In this document: one piece after another, positions 16,815 through 25,430 of the stretch | Layout of the letters: every line of letters starts with the position of its first letter | Numbering within the stretch: the stretch's first letter is position 1 | Assembly: GCA_003220225.1 (NCBI GenBank) | Contig: QHRU01000061.1 | Coordinates: 1 to 62,131 of the forward strand | Reading direction: 5' to 3' | Origin: Candidatus Rokuibacteriota bacterium | GTDB taxonomy: Bacteria; Methylomirabilota; Methylomirabilia; Rokubacteriales; CSP1-6 | DNA length: 62,131 nucleotides | Made by a program: the position numbers and the translations under genes | The notes under the pieces: model-generated | What the model was told of the DNA's origin: nothing | Database searches by the model: none | Seen by the model: the letters and a program-made list of their open reading frames with translations, nothing else

Positions 16815-17574
16815 CGACGGCGTCGACCAGCCGCCGCACGCGGGCGGGGTCGACGGGCGCGCTCACATCGCCGTCGCGCTTCAGCGACGTGCCGACGATG
16901 AGCGCGTCGGCGAGCGAGAGCAGCTCGGGCGCTGTCTCGGGCGTCACGCCGCTGCCGACGAGGATCGGCACGTCGGGCACCGCGCTGCGCACGCGCTTGA
17001 CGTCCTCGATCGGCGTGGTGTCGCCGGTGGCGCGGCCCGAGACGACGAGGCCGTCGGCGAGCGCGCGCGCGGCGAGATCGCGCGCCTGCTGCTCCAGCTC
17101 GACGGGCGCCAGCGGCATCGCGTGCTTGCCCTGCACGTCGGCGAAGATGGCGACGTCGACGCCGAGCAGCCGCCGGTCGCGCAGCAGGTCGTGGGCGTCG
17201 GTCTGCACGATGCCCTGGTCGGCCACCACGGCGCCCGCGAGAACGTTGACGCGGATGAAGCGGGCGCCGATGGCGGTGGCCACGGCCAGCGCCGAGCGCG
17301 CGTCGCTCTTGAGGACGTTGACGCCGAGCGGCGCGTCGGGCAGGGCGCGACGGATCTCGTGCGCGATCACAGCCATCGCCGCGACCGTCGCCGCCCCGAC
17401 GCGGCCGCGCGTGAACGGCGCGTCGCCGTAGTTCTCGACGATGAGCGCGTCCATGCCGTTGTCGACGAGCGCGCGCGCGTCGGCGAGGGCGACGGCGATC
17501 GCGCGCTCCATGGAACCGTCCCAGCGCGGACTGCCGGGCAGCGGAGGCAGGTGCACCATGCCGATCAGGCGCAT
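16804..17574 (-). CDS. BtpA/SgcQ family protein
   Basis: 256 residues from the ATG at 17574 (MRLIGMVHLPPLPGSPRW); an earlier in-frame start would add seven residues. The sequence shows the family features: MVHLPPLPGSP, DALIVENYGDAPF, GVNVLKSDARSAL, IRVNVLAGAVVADQGIVQ, ALADGLVVSGRATGDTTPI and VPILVGSGVTPETAPEL. It is a TIM-barrel protein. BtpA is needed for photosystem I stability in cyanobacteria, but in other bacteria the role is unknown and the fold suggests a phosphate-binding enzyme. It overlaps the NagZ-like gene, so a link to amino-sugar use is possible. Confidence 0.85.
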   Translation of the reverse strand: MRLIGMVHLPPLPGSPRWDGSMERAIAVALADARALVDNGMDALIVENYGDAPFTRGRVGAATVAAMAVIAHEIRRALPDAPLGVNVLKSDARSALAVATAIGARFIRVNVLAGAVVADQGIVQTDAHDLLRDRRLLGVDVAIFADVQGKHAMPLAPVELEQQARDLAARALADGLVVSGRATGDTTPIEDVKRVRSAVPDVPILVGSGVTPETAPELLSLADALIVGTSLKRDGDVSAPVDPARVRRLVDAVGGR

Positions 17575-17585
17575 GACAGCAACGA

Positions 17586-17591
17586 ATTGTA
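17586..17591 (-). promoter_or_regulatory. -10-like TACAAT upstream of btpA-like gene
   Basis: TACAAT on minus ends 11 bases before the ATG at 17574; no SD lies between. Confidence 0.4.
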
Positions 17592-17667
17592 GCACGCGGC
17601 GTGTGGACAGCCTCGGAGACCGTCGCTATCATGGCGCGACGATCTCGAGGCCTGAAAGGAGCCACCC

Positions 17668-18453
17668 GTGGGATACCAGACGCTGATCTCCGAGCGCGCC
17701 GGCGCCCTCGCCACGATCACCCTGAACCGCCCGGACGCCCGCAACGCGCTCGACTTCGTCATGCGCGGCGAGCTGGCGGCCGTGCTCGACGAGATCGAGG
17801 CCGACGAGGCCGCGCGCGTGGTGATCCTGACCGGCGCCGGCGGCCACTTCTGCTCGGGCGGCGACGTGAAGACCATGCGCGCGAAGCGCCACACCGCGGC
17901 CGAGGGCCGCGCGCGGGTCGAGTCGCTGAATCGCATGGTGCTCCGGCTGGTCGACTTCCCGAAGCCGACCATCGCCATGGTGGACGGCTACGCCGTCGGC
18001 GCCGGCTCGAACCTGGCCCTCTGCTGCGACCTCATCGTCGCCTCGGACCGGGCGAAGTTCGGCGAGCTCTTCTGGAAGATCGGCCTCGTTCCCGACGGCG
18101 GCGGCACGTGGCTGCTCTCGCGCGTGATCGGAATGGCGCGCGCCAAGGAGCTGATCTTCACCGCGGAGATCATCGACGCCGCCGAGGCGGGCCGCATCGG
18201 GCTCGTCAACCGCGTGGTGCCGGTCGCGGAGCTGGAGACGACGACGCGCGCGCTCGCGGAGAAGATCGCCGCGGGCCCGCCGGCGGTGCTGAGGATGGCC
18301 AAGCACATGGTGAACCGCGCGGCCACCTCGGATCTCGCCGGCGCCCTGGACCTCGAGGCGTTCTCGCAGGGCGTCGCCATCTCGTCCGAGGACCACCAGG
18401 AGGGGCTGGCCGCCTTCTTCGAGAAGCGGCCGCCGAAGTTCACCGGCCGCTGA
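17668..18453 (+). CDS. enoyl-CoA hydratase/isomerase family protein
   Basis: 261 residues, GTG start at 17668 with the SD AAAGGAG nine bases upstream and a TATCAT box at 17627-17632. Crotonase features: TITLNRPDARNALDF, the oxyanion-hole segments SGGDVKTM and GYAVGAGSNLALCCDLIVAS, and FGELFWKIGLVPDGGGTWLLSRVIG. Position of the first catalytic Glu of hydratases (AEA-x-FG-x-PE) is replaced by KFGELFWKIGL, and the second by PDGG, as in PaaG/isomerase-like and related branches, so hydratase versus isomerase is open. Monocistronic as far as can be seen. Confidence 0.9.
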   Translation: MGYQTLISERAGALATITLNRPDARNALDFVMRGELAAVLDEIEADEAARVVILTGAGGHFCSGGDVKTMRAKRHTAAEGRARVESLNRMVLRLVDFPKPTIAMVDGYAVGAGSNLALCCDLIVASDRAKFGELFWKIGLVPDGGGTWLLSRVIGMARAKELIFTAEIIDAAEAGRIGLVNRVVPVAELETTTRALAEKIAAGPPAVLRMAKHMVNRAATSDLAGALDLEAFSQGVAISSEDHQEGLAAFFEKRPPKFTGR

Positions 18454-18468
18454 GGCCGGCGTCGACGC

Positions 18469-18841
18469 CTACGCCGGCGCGACCTCGAGCCCTGCGCGCC
18501 GCGCGGCCTCGCGAAGCCGCCGATCGAGGGACAGCAGCACGAATGGGCGCGCCCCGTCGCGCGCGATCAGCGCGCTCGCGAGATGAAGGGCATCGAGTGC
18601 CCGGAGCGGTTCGAGGGCGAACGGGCGGCGGGCGCGGCTGACGACCTCATCGTCGAGGCGCATGAGGCTCCACCGGCGCGCCGTCGAGGCGAGCAACGTG
18701 TGGAGTTCCCGGAGCCTCGGCTTCCGCGAGGTGTCGCTCGACGGTGGCGCGGACGATCGTACGATCACATTCGACGAGCGCGAGGTCGGACACGACCACG
18801 CGGTCGCTGCTCGAGACGATGCGCCGGGAGTCCGCGTACAC
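18469..18841 (-). pseudogene. PIN-domain toxin (VapC-like), frameshifted and shortened
   Basis: The GTG at 18841, two bases after the antitoxin stop, opens a frame reading VYADSRRIVSSSDRVVVSDL then ALVECDRTIVRATVERHLAEAEA. The PIN domain then continues in a different frame from about 18720 as LRELHTLLASTARRW, PLRALDALHLASALIARDG (the D-A-L-H-L-A core with the third acidic residue) and SLDRRLREAARRAGLEV. The first Asp (YADS) is kept but about 20 residues that normally follow it seem missing, and a one-base shift separates the halves. Either a decaying toxin or, for the frameshift alone, a sequence error. Intact relatives are tRNA- or mRNA-cutting RNases. Confidence 0.65.
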
Positions 18842-18843
18842 GT

Positions 18844-18990
18844 TCAGCGGTCGGCCCGCACGTCGTCGAGCAGGCGCTGGAGCACCCCGGGAGCGAGAAG
18901 ACGCTTGCGCCGTGGCGGATACGCGCGGGCGTCGTTCTTGCGCAGAGTGATCGAGCCCCGTCGTACCAGCTCCGCAAAGGTGGTCGGCAA
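18844..18990 (-). CDS. small antitoxin partner of the PIN protein
   Basis: An open frame ending two bases before the PIN start encodes PTTFAELVRRGSITLRKNDA, then RAYPPRRKRLLAPGVLQRLLDDVRADR. The only plausible start in frame is the TTG at 18990, giving 48 residues; the long frame further upstream is a gspD shadow. The basic, proline-containing C-terminus ending in a helix resembles antitoxins that wrap VapC toxins; no N-terminal DNA-binding fold is obvious, so the gene may be truncated at its 5' end by the adjoining gspD. Confidence 0.45.
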   Translation of the reverse strand: MPTTFAELVRRGSITLRKNDARAYPPRRKRLLAPGVLQRLLDDVRADR

Positions 18991-19010
18991 CTGTATGCGT
19001 CTGGAGACGG

Positions 19011-21602
19011 CTACTCGCTGCGGGGAGGGATCAGGAGATTCACGGGCGGCGGCAGCGAGCGTCCGTCGGAGCGCGGGCTCGGCTGGGACTCGTCGAGCAT
19101 CGGCGAGCCGGACGACTGCGGCGGCGCCGGCGGGATCGGCGGCACGCCCGAGGGCGGCGTGATCGGCGCGGGCGGCGGCGTCGCCGGCACGGCCGGCGCC
19201 GGCGTGGTCGGCGGCGCGCCGCGCCTCGGCGCGGGAACGGGAGCGGCCGGGACCGGCGCGGGGGCGGGCGCCACCGACGGCGGGGGCGCCGAGGTCGGCG
19301 GGCGGGGCGCGCTGCGAACGGCCTCGTTCAACTCGGGGGTCGCACGACGCATCTGGTCGGTGATCCGCTGCGCGTCGATCGGCGTGCCGACCACCCGCGG
19401 CGTGATCAGGAGGATCAGCTCGCTCTTCTCGAGCTGATTTTCCTTGAAGCCGAACAGGTAGCCGAGCACCGGGATCTTGCTCAGGAACGGGAGGCCGCGC
19501 TCGGTGATCGTGCGCTTGTCCTGGATCAGGCCGCCGAGCACGAGGGTCTGGTTGTTGAGCAGGACGACCGACGTCTCGGCCTCGCGCTTGAGGAAGGAGG
19601 GCGAGTTCGTCGGCGCGACGGCGGGGCCGACGGAGTTGACCTCTTGCTTGATGTCGAGCGCGACCGTCCCGCGCTCGCCGATCCGCGGCGTGACGGTCAG
19701 GATCACGCCCGCGTCCCGGTACTCGATGGTCTGGTTCACGCCGCCCGTCGTGATGGTCGTGCTGGTGGTGCCGGCGGTGGCGCCCGGCGTGCTGACCGTG
19801 CTCGTCTGCTGGCCCGTGATGATCGGCACCGACTGCGACACGTTGATGATGGCCTTCTTGTTCTCCGAGGTCATCACGTGGGGGCTGGACACGACGTTGA
19901 CCCGGTTGTCCGACGCGAGCGCGTTGAGCATCGCGAAGAACTTGTCCGACGTGAACGTGAACGCGGTCAGGCCTGCGCCCGGCAGGCCGGCGATCGCGGT
20001 CGCGGCGCCCAGGGCCTCGAAACCCGTCGGGGTCGTGATCGAGGGCGGGCTCGACGTCTGAATCGACTGCTGCGCGACGCGGAACGGAACGCTCCCGCTC
20101 GACCCGCGCAGCGCCCAGTCGATCCCGAGCCTCGTGTCGTCGTTCAGCGTGATCTCCGCGACCAGCACCTCGATCAGCACCTGGCGCGGCATCTTGTCGA
20201 GCGACCGGATCGTCGGCTCGACGTCCGCCCACAGGCGTGGCGTCGTCGTCACGATCACCGCGTTCGTCGTCTCGTCGGCGATGAAGCGGAACTGGCCTTC
20301 GACGAACCCGACGTCGGTGACGCCGGGCGTGCCGAGCGGGGCGCCGGGCGCCGCCGTGGGCGAGGGCGGCGGCGGCTGGTACGGCGAGCCCGGCGGCCGG
20401 CCCGTGGGCGGCGCCGTCGGCTGCGCCGTCGGAACCGTCTCCTTGGCGCCGTAGATCGCGTTCAGCGTCGCCGCGAGGTCCTTGGCCTTGGCATTCTCCG
20501 CGAAATAGATGAACACCCGTCGCCCGCCCGTGACGTTGATGTCGAGCTGGCTGAGGATGCGGCGGATCATCTCGATCTCGTTCTTGCGCCCGTGGACGAT
20601 GATCGAGTTCGAGCGCTTCTCGGCGATGACGAGCGGCGGCCGGTCGGTCACGGTGGCGCCCGCGGGGCCGGGCGCGGCGGCGCCGGGCGCCGGCGTCGGC
20701 ACACCCGGGACGCCGGGCGTGCCGCCCGCGCGCAGGCGGCCGCCCGCGAACAGCTGGTTGAGGATGGTCGCCACCTCGCCCGCGTCGGCGAAGCTGATCG
20801 GGAAGATCTGCAGCTCGTCGAGCGAGACCTGCACGTCGACCAGCTTGACGATGTCGAGCACGCGCCGGATGTTCGAGGCCGCGTCGGTGATGATGAGGAC
20901 GTTGGTCTCGCGGTTGGCCACCAGCGTGCCGCGCGAGGACACGAACGGCCGCAGCAGCACGCCGAGGTCGTTGACCGACGCGTACCGCACCGGGACGATC
21001 TGCGTGATGATCTCGTCCGGGTTGCGCGTGTCCATCGGCACGTCGCCGATCACCGTGGGCACCGCGCGCTCGCGCGCGCCCTCCACGCGCACGATCTTGT
21101 AGATGTTGCCGGACTTCACCGCGGTGAAGCCGTGCACTTCCAGAATTCCGAGGAGCACGCCGAAGACGTCTTCCTGAGGGATGCGGCCCGAGGTCTGCAC
21201 GGTCACCTTGCCGCGCACGTCGGGCGAGAGCACGTAGTTGAACCCGACGATCTCGCTCGCCGCGTGGATCACCGTCTCGACGTCGGCGTTGTCGAAGTTC
21301 AGCACGATGAAGCGCCCGCTCGGCGACGTCGTGGGCGCCGAGGGCACGCGCAGCTGCATCGCCGGCCGCGGTGGCGTCGCGGGCGCGGCTTCGGGACGCC
21401 CCGGCTCCGCCGCGCGTGGGCCGACGGAGAGGGGCGGCAGCGGCGTCGTCGGCTCGGTCTGGACGGTGACGGTGGGCGGGGGCAGGGGGCCGATGGGCGG
21501 CGTGGCGATCTTCGGGGTCGGCGTGCGCGTCGCGCACCCGGCGACGAGCGAGAGGAGGACGGCGCTGGCGATGAAGCCGCTTACATTATTGTTGCGGCGC
21601 AT
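19011..21602 (-). CDS. gspD: type II secretion secretin GspD (lipoprotein)
   Basis: 863 residues. The signal ends in LSLVAGC (lipid Cys23). After a proline-rich spacer the N0 domain starts near residue 95 (FIVLNFDNADVETVIHAASE), followed by N1-N3 (IVPVRYASVNDLGVLLRPF, RETNVLIITDAASNIRRVLD, INVTGGRRVFIYFAENAKAKDLA) and the secretin core (RQVLIEVLVAEITLNDDTRL, VNVVSSPHVMTSENKKAII, TPRIGERGTVALDIKQEV, VVLLNNQTLVLGGLI). It forms the outer-membrane channel. A Gly-rich insert after N2 and a Pro/Ala-rich C-terminal tail are long. Last gene of the gsp operon; overlaps gspC by 17 bases. Confidence 0.95.
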   Translation of the reverse strand: MRRNNNVSGFIASAVLLSLVAGCATRTPTPKIATPPIGPLPPPTVTVQTEPTTPLPPLSVGPRAAEPGRPEAAPATPPRPAMQLRVPSAPTTSPSGRFIVLNFDNADVETVIHAASEIVGFNYVLSPDVRGKVTVQTSGRIPQEDVFGVLLGILEVHGFTAVKSGNIYKIVRVEGARERAVPTVIGDVPMDTRNPDEIITQIVPVRYASVNDLGVLLRPFVSSRGTLVANRETNVLIITDAASNIRRVLDIVKLVDVQVSLDELQIFPISFADAGEVATILNQLFAGGRLRAGGTPGVPGVPTPAPGAAAPGPAGATVTDRPPLVIAEKRSNSIIVHGRKNEIEMIRRILSQLDINVTGGRRVFIYFAENAKAKDLAATLNAIYGAKETVPTAQPTAPPTGRPPGSPYQPPPPSPTAAPGAPLGTPGVTDVGFVEGQFRFIADETTNAVIVTTTPRLWADVEPTIRSLDKMPRQVLIEVLVAEITLNDDTRLGIDWALRGSSGSVPFRVAQQSIQTSSPPSITTPTGFEALGAATAIAGLPGAGLTAFTFTSDKFFAMLNALASDNRVNVVSSPHVMTSENKKAIINVSQSVPIITGQQTSTVSTPGATAGTTSTTITTGGVNQTIEYRDAGVILTVTPRIGERGTVALDIKQEVNSVGPAVAPTNSPSFLKREAETSVVLLNNQTLVLGGLIQDKRTITERGLPFLSKIPVLGYLFGFKENQLEKSELILLITPRVVGTPIDAQRITDQMRRATPELNEAVRSAPRPPTSAPPPSVAPAPAPVPAAPVPAPRRGAPPTTPAPAVPATPPPAPITPPSGVPPIPPAPPQSSGSPMLDESQPSPRSDGRSLPPPVNLLIPPRSE

Positions 21603-22332
21603 CGCCCATGCCGGGTGGCAGACGGCGCAGCAGGTTCGGTGGAAGCGGGCGCCGGCCTGGAATGACCGGTGGGGTGCCGATCGTCGGCTGGCCGGGGACG
21701 CCGACCATGGGCGGCTGCCCCGGCATGACCGGCGGCTGACTCGGCTGTGTCGGCGGCTGGGCGACCGTGGGCGGTACGGGCGTGGTGGCCGTCGGCGGAA
21801 TCACGCCGGGCAGCGCCGGCGCCACGCTCGGCTGCGGCGGCGCTGACACGGCGGCCGGGGTCGCGCGCGGTTTGCCCGGATCATGGAGCCGCACGTCCAT
21901 CGCGCCGCCGGGCGCGTCGATCGTGACCCCATCGACCTTGATCGCCTGCACGGTGCCGCCCAGAATCCGGTCGCCGACACGATAGCCGGCCACACGCTTG
22001 GTCGTCGGATCCTCGAGATACGCGATCGAGCCGCTCTCGCGCACGACGACGCCGAACAGGTTCGGCTTCAAGAGCGGTGTCGTGGCCACCCCGCCGCTCG
22101 TGGGCGCTTCGGTACGCGTGGGGCTGAACAGGTTGCGTGCGGCGACGACGTTGTAGGCGCTGGCCGGCGGCCTGGGCGGATCGGTCACCGCCGCCGACCC
22201 GGCCGTGGCGGCCCGGCGGCCGCCGACGGGCAATGGCATCGGCGCGATGAACTGGCGGGCGATGTACACGATCAGCAGCGTCGCCACGGCGGCGAGCGCC
22301 AGGTTCAGGGCCACGAATGTCCTTCGCATCAC
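21586..22332 (-). CDS. gspC: type II secretion GspC-like inner-membrane protein
   Basis: 248 residues. One N-terminal transmembrane helix (about residues 6-26), then the homology region of GspC at about 60-150: YNVVAARNLFSPTR, PNLFGVVVRESGSIAYLEDP, GYRVGDRILGGTVQAIKVDG. The C-terminal 100 residues are a Pro/Gln/Gly-rich tail without a PDZ domain. GspC links the inner-membrane platform to the secretin, and here it directly precedes gspD but sits at the far end of the operon rather than at the front. Start overlaps the gspM stop (ATGA). Confidence 0.85.
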   Translation of the reverse strand: MMRRTFVALNLALAAVATLLIVYIARQFIAPMPLPVGGRRAATAGSAAVTDPPRPPASAYNVVAARNLFSPTRTEAPTSGGVATTPLLKPNLFGVVVRESGSIAYLEDPTTKRVAGYRVGDRILGGTVQAIKVDGVTIDAPGGAMDVRLHDPGKPRATPAAVSAPPQPSVAPALPGVIPPTATTPVPPTVAQPPTQPSQPPVMPGQPPMVGVPGQPTIGTPPVIPGRRPLPPNLLRRLPPGMGDAPQQ

Positions 22333-22910
22333 GCTTTCGCCTTGCCGGGCGGAAGAATGAAGCCCGACACTGTCAGCGTCGCCAGCAGTTCCTTCGGCTG
22401 ACTGACGTTTACTACTCTCACGCGCAAGTCCTTAACGGTCAATAATTTTTGCGCGCTCTCGACCCGCGCCAGGAGATCGACCAGCTGCCGGATCTCGGCG
22501 GAGACCGCGATCTCCACCGGAATCTCGAGCAGCTCGCCTCGCTCCTCGGGCGGCAGGATACGCTCGCTGCGGATGTCGGTCCTGGCCTCGGCCGCCATGT
22601 CCTTGACGAGCTTCTGCAGCTCGGAGGCGGCCACCGCGGGCGCCGCCGCCGTCAGGAGGCGGCCGTTGAGCCTCTCGACGCGCGCGTTCGCGTCTTCGAG
22701 GTCGGCGGCGATCTGATTGCGCCGCGCCAGCAGATCCATGCGGCGCACGAGCAGCCGCTCGCGCTCGGGCACCAGGTCGGCGGTGGCGGTGCTCTTCGCG
22801 AGGAGCGGGCTGATCACGAAGAACCAGCCCAGGAGGAGCGCCACCACCGCCGCGCCGCTGATGATGATCACGCGCTCGCGGGGCGAGACCTTGCTGAGCC
22901 AGCTGATCAC
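22329..22910 (-). CDS. gspM: type II secretion GspM-like protein
   Basis: 193 residues from the GTG at 22910 that overlaps the gspL stop (GTGA). MISWLSKVSPRERVIIISG is a typical GspM opening, with a transmembrane helix at about 17-37. A coiled coil follows (RERLLVRRMDLLARRNQIAA), then a ferredoxin-like domain with LEIPVEIAVSAEIRQLVDLL and LTVKDLRVRVV as in GspM/PilO. It helps to build the inner-membrane platform with GspL and GspF. Confidence 0.85.
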   Translation of the reverse strand: MISWLSKVSPRERVIIISGAAVVALLLGWFFVISPLLAKSTATADLVPERERLLVRRMDLLARRNQIAADLEDANARVERLNGRLLTAAAPAVAASELQKLVKDMAAEARTDIRSERILPPEERGELLEIPVEIAVSAEIRQLVDLLARVESAQKLLTVKDLRVRVVNVSQPKELLATLTVSGFILPPGKAKA

Positions 22911-24460
22911 TGGCGGATGCCTCCCGGCGGCGCGGTCGGCCCGGGCCGCCGCGCCGGGGTGGGCGCGCCGGGCGCGCCCGGCACCGCCGGCGGTGCCCCG
23001 GGCGCGCCGGGGCCGGGCGCCGGCACCATGATCGCGGGCCCGGTCGCGGCGGAGCCTGGCGGGGGTGTCACGGCGCCGGGCGCGGGCGGCGGCGCGGACG
23101 TGGACGCGACGGCGCCGCCGGCCTCCCATGCCGCGCGGATGCGGAACTGCTCCTTGTTGTCGCGGCCGCGCGTGACGGGCGAGGAGAACTCCACGCGCTC
23201 CAGGCGCGGCGAGTTCTCGAGCAACGGGATGAGCGCGCTCGCGGCGGAGGCCGAGCCGGTGAGCTCCACGCCCTTGGCGTCGAGCGAGACGGTCGTGAGC
23301 CACGCGTCGGCCGGCAGCAGCTCGGTGAGCTCGCGCAGCACGGGCAGCGGTCGCACCGCCGCGGCCTCGAAGCTATCGACCGTCGCGAGCAGCTTGCGCT
23401 TCCGCTCGAGCTCGCGCAGCACGCGGTCCACCGCCCTCACGTCCGGATCGAGCCGCCCGATCTCCGCGTTGACACGGTTGAGGTGGCGCTGCTCACGCCA
23501 GCCCGGGGCCAGGAGCGCGACGACGGCGAGCACGGCCGTGACCGCGGCCATGCCGACCGTGAACGCCTGTGCGCGCGTGAGGCGGCGCGGCCGGACGGCC
23601 GTCGGCAGCAGCTCGAGCGGGCGCACGCCGCGGCCGGCGGCGACGGCCACCGCGAGCTGGAGGGCGCCGCGATGCTCGGCGGCGAGACCCTCGATCAGGC
23701 GCAGGGCGCGCGGCGTCCACGCCGGCTCCGTCACCGGGGCACCCAGCGCGGAGAGCGCCTCCGCGGTGGGCGCGTGCGGCGCGTCGGCGTCGCCCGAGAC
23801 CCACACCGCGTCGTAGCCGCGCCAGCGCAGCGCCAGCAGCGAGCGCTGCAGCTCTTCGGCGACGAGCGCGTCGTCGGTGCCCGCCAGGCCACGGCTGAAC
23901 ACGAGCGCGTCGCCGATCAGGAACAGGAGCTCGGTCGCCCCCGCCGCGCTGTGCACCCACGCGACGTGCGAGTCCCTGGGCAGTCGCGCCAGCGTGGGCA
24001 GGTTATGGGCGGCGACCGTCAGGGACAGGGGCCGCAGTCGCGCGTCCTCCGCCAGCCGCAGCGCCACGTCGACGACGCGCTGGTCCGCGGCCGTGATGAG
24101 CACGCGCTGCTCGGGAGTGGGGGGCCGCTCGGTTGCGGGATCGCGTGGCAGCGCGACGAAGTCGTAGGACGCGTTTTCCGCGGGAAACGGCAGGTGGCGC
24201 TCCAGCTCGAAGCCGACCATCTGGCGCACGTCGCCGGCCACGGGCGGCAGGTCGATCGGCTTGACCGTCACCGCGTTGCGGGCCAGCGCGAGGAAGGCAC
24301 CGCGCGCCGGCAGTCCGCGCGCGTCCAGCTCGGCGCGCAGGGCGGGCGCCGGACTCTCGGAGTCGACGATGAAAGCCTCCACGCGCGAGCCCCACAGGGC
24401 GGCGATCGCGAGGCGGTCACCGAGCAGGACGACGGAGAGCCGGCTCGACTTGAAGTTCAT
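22907..24460 (-). CDS. gspL: type II secretion GspL-like protein with PilM- and PilN-like parts
   Basis: 517 residues. The N-terminal actin-like PilM/GspL domain covers about residues 1-280 (LLGDRLAIAALWGSRVEAF, VKPIDLPPVAGDVRQMVGFE, LERHLPFPAENASYDF). A transmembrane helix is seen at about 302-320, then a PilN-like region (HLNRVNAEIGRLDPDVRAVD, LTELLPADAWLTTVSLDAKG, ALIPLLENSPRLERVEFSSP). The last 75 residues are a Pro/Ala/Gly tail. It connects the GspE ATPase to the membrane platform. TAGGCT ends six bases before the ATG, so a secondary leaderless promoter may lie in the 46-base gap after gspK. Confidence 0.87.
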   Translation of the reverse strand: MNFKSSRLSVVLLGDRLAIAALWGSRVEAFIVDSESPAPALRAELDARGLPARGAFLALARNAVTVKPIDLPPVAGDVRQMVGFELERHLPFPAENASYDFVALPRDPATERPPTPEQRVLITAADQRVVDVALRLAEDARLRPLSLTVAAHNLPTLARLPRDSHVAWVHSAAGATELLFLIGDALVFSRGLAGTDDALVAEELQRSLLALRWRGYDAVWVSGDADAPHAPTAEALSALGAPVTEPAWTPRALRLIEGLAAEHRGALQLAVAVAAGRGVRPLELLPTAVRPRRLTRAQAFTVGMAAVTAVLAVVALLAPGWREQRHLNRVNAEIGRLDPDVRAVDRVLRELERKRKLLATVDSFEAAAVRPLPVLRELTELLPADAWLTTVSLDAKGVELTGSASAASALIPLLENSPRLERVEFSSPVTRGRDNKEQFRIRAAWEAGGAVASTSAPPPAPGAVTPPPGSAATGPAIMVPAPGPGAPGAPPAVPGAPGAPTPARRPGPTAPPGGIRQ

Positions 24461-24466
24461 TCAATT

Positions 24467-24472
24467 AGCCTA
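24467..24472 (-). promoter_or_regulatory. -10-like TAGGCT before gspL
   Basis: The hexamer ends six bases before the ATG at 24460, within the only sizeable gap (46 bp) of the gsp operon. Confidence 0.35.
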
Positions 24473-24506
24473 CGGGACAAACCCGCGATCTGCAAAACTT
24501 CCCGGG

Positions 24507-25430
24507 TTACCGGACTCCCGACCATTCGAGCACGGTGACGGTGTCCCCGGCCGCCTCGGTCCGGCGCTGGATGATCGCCGAGAGCGTCGCCCGCACCTGG
24601 CCGTCGATCAGGCCGTCGGCCTCGACCCGGTACGTCCGTGTCGTCAGCGAGAGCCCTCGGCCGCCGAACGGGCCCGGCACGCTCGTGTAGGGGCCCTCGC
24701 GCCGGGCCTGCTCGACGGACGAGCACTCGGCATCGCCGAGGGTGAGCGCTCTCAGGACCACACAGGACGCGGTGTTGAGGTTGACCTGGCCCGGCGACTT
24801 CACGGTGACGTAGGCGGCGAGCCCGGGCTTGCCGCCGACGCCGTTGAAGATCGCCGGCGTCACGCCTTTGACCTGGAGCAGCTCGGTGATGGAGTCGAGG
24901 TTACCGTTCTTGGAGCGGTAGGGAAGCGGCAGCTTGAGGTAGTAGTCCTCGCTCTCCGCGCCGTTGAGCCGGTGCTCCTCGTTGGGGTCGCGCCAGTCTT
25001 GCAGGCTGTCGTTGATCGTGTCGCGCTCGGACTTGTCGATGCCCAGGGCCTGGAGCAGCCGGTCCACGCGGTCGGGCGGCGTGATGTTGAGGTTGAGGCG
25101 CGCCTCCTCGTCGCTGATCCGGTAGGAGAAGTGGCCGGCGCCGAGCGGCACGTTCGCGCGCGGCAGGCGCTTGAGCTCCTGGCGCTCGCGGTTGTAGAAC
25201 GTCAGCTGGCCGTCCTCCGCCAGGACGGCGAAGCCGACGTCGCCGGCGATCTCGCGGATGGCCTGCTCGACGGCCGCCTCGGCGAGGTGCGCGCCGGTGA
25301 GCGTGTCCTTGTACGCGCGCACGGACGTCGCCTCGAGCCGCATCGAGTAGGCGAACTCCGCGCCGAGCACGCCGACCATGGCCAGCACGAGGAGCACGGC
25401 GATGAGGGCGAAGCCGCGCTGACGGCTCAC
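24507..25430 (-). CDS. gspK: type II secretion minor pseudopilin GspK
   Basis: 307 residues from the GTG at 25430 (GTGA overlap with gspJ). A short leader VSRQRG is followed by FALIAVLLVLAMVGVLGAEF, the class III signal and hydrophobic helix; GspK normally lacks Glu at +5, as here (F-A-L-I-A). The GspK domain is visible as YRISDEEARLNLN, LDSITELLQVKGVTPAIF, VNLNTASCVVLRAL (NxNTA motif) and FGGRGLSLTTRTYRVEADG. It caps the pseudopilus tip with GspI and GspJ. Confidence 0.9.
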   Translation of the reverse strand: MSRQRGFALIAVLLVLAMVGVLGAEFAYSMRLEATSVRAYKDTLTGAHLAEAAVEQAIREIAGDVGFAVLAEDGQLTFYNRERQELKRLPRANVPLGAGHFSYRISDEEARLNLNITPPDRVDRLLQALGIDKSERDTINDSLQDWRDPNEEHRLNGAESEDYYLKLPLPYRSKNGNLDSITELLQVKGVTPAIFNGVGGKPGLAAYVTVKSPGQVNLNTASCVVLRALTLGDAECSSVEQARREGPYTSVPGPFGGRGLSLTTRTYRVEADGLIDGQVRATLSAIIQRRTEAAGDTVTVLEWSGVR

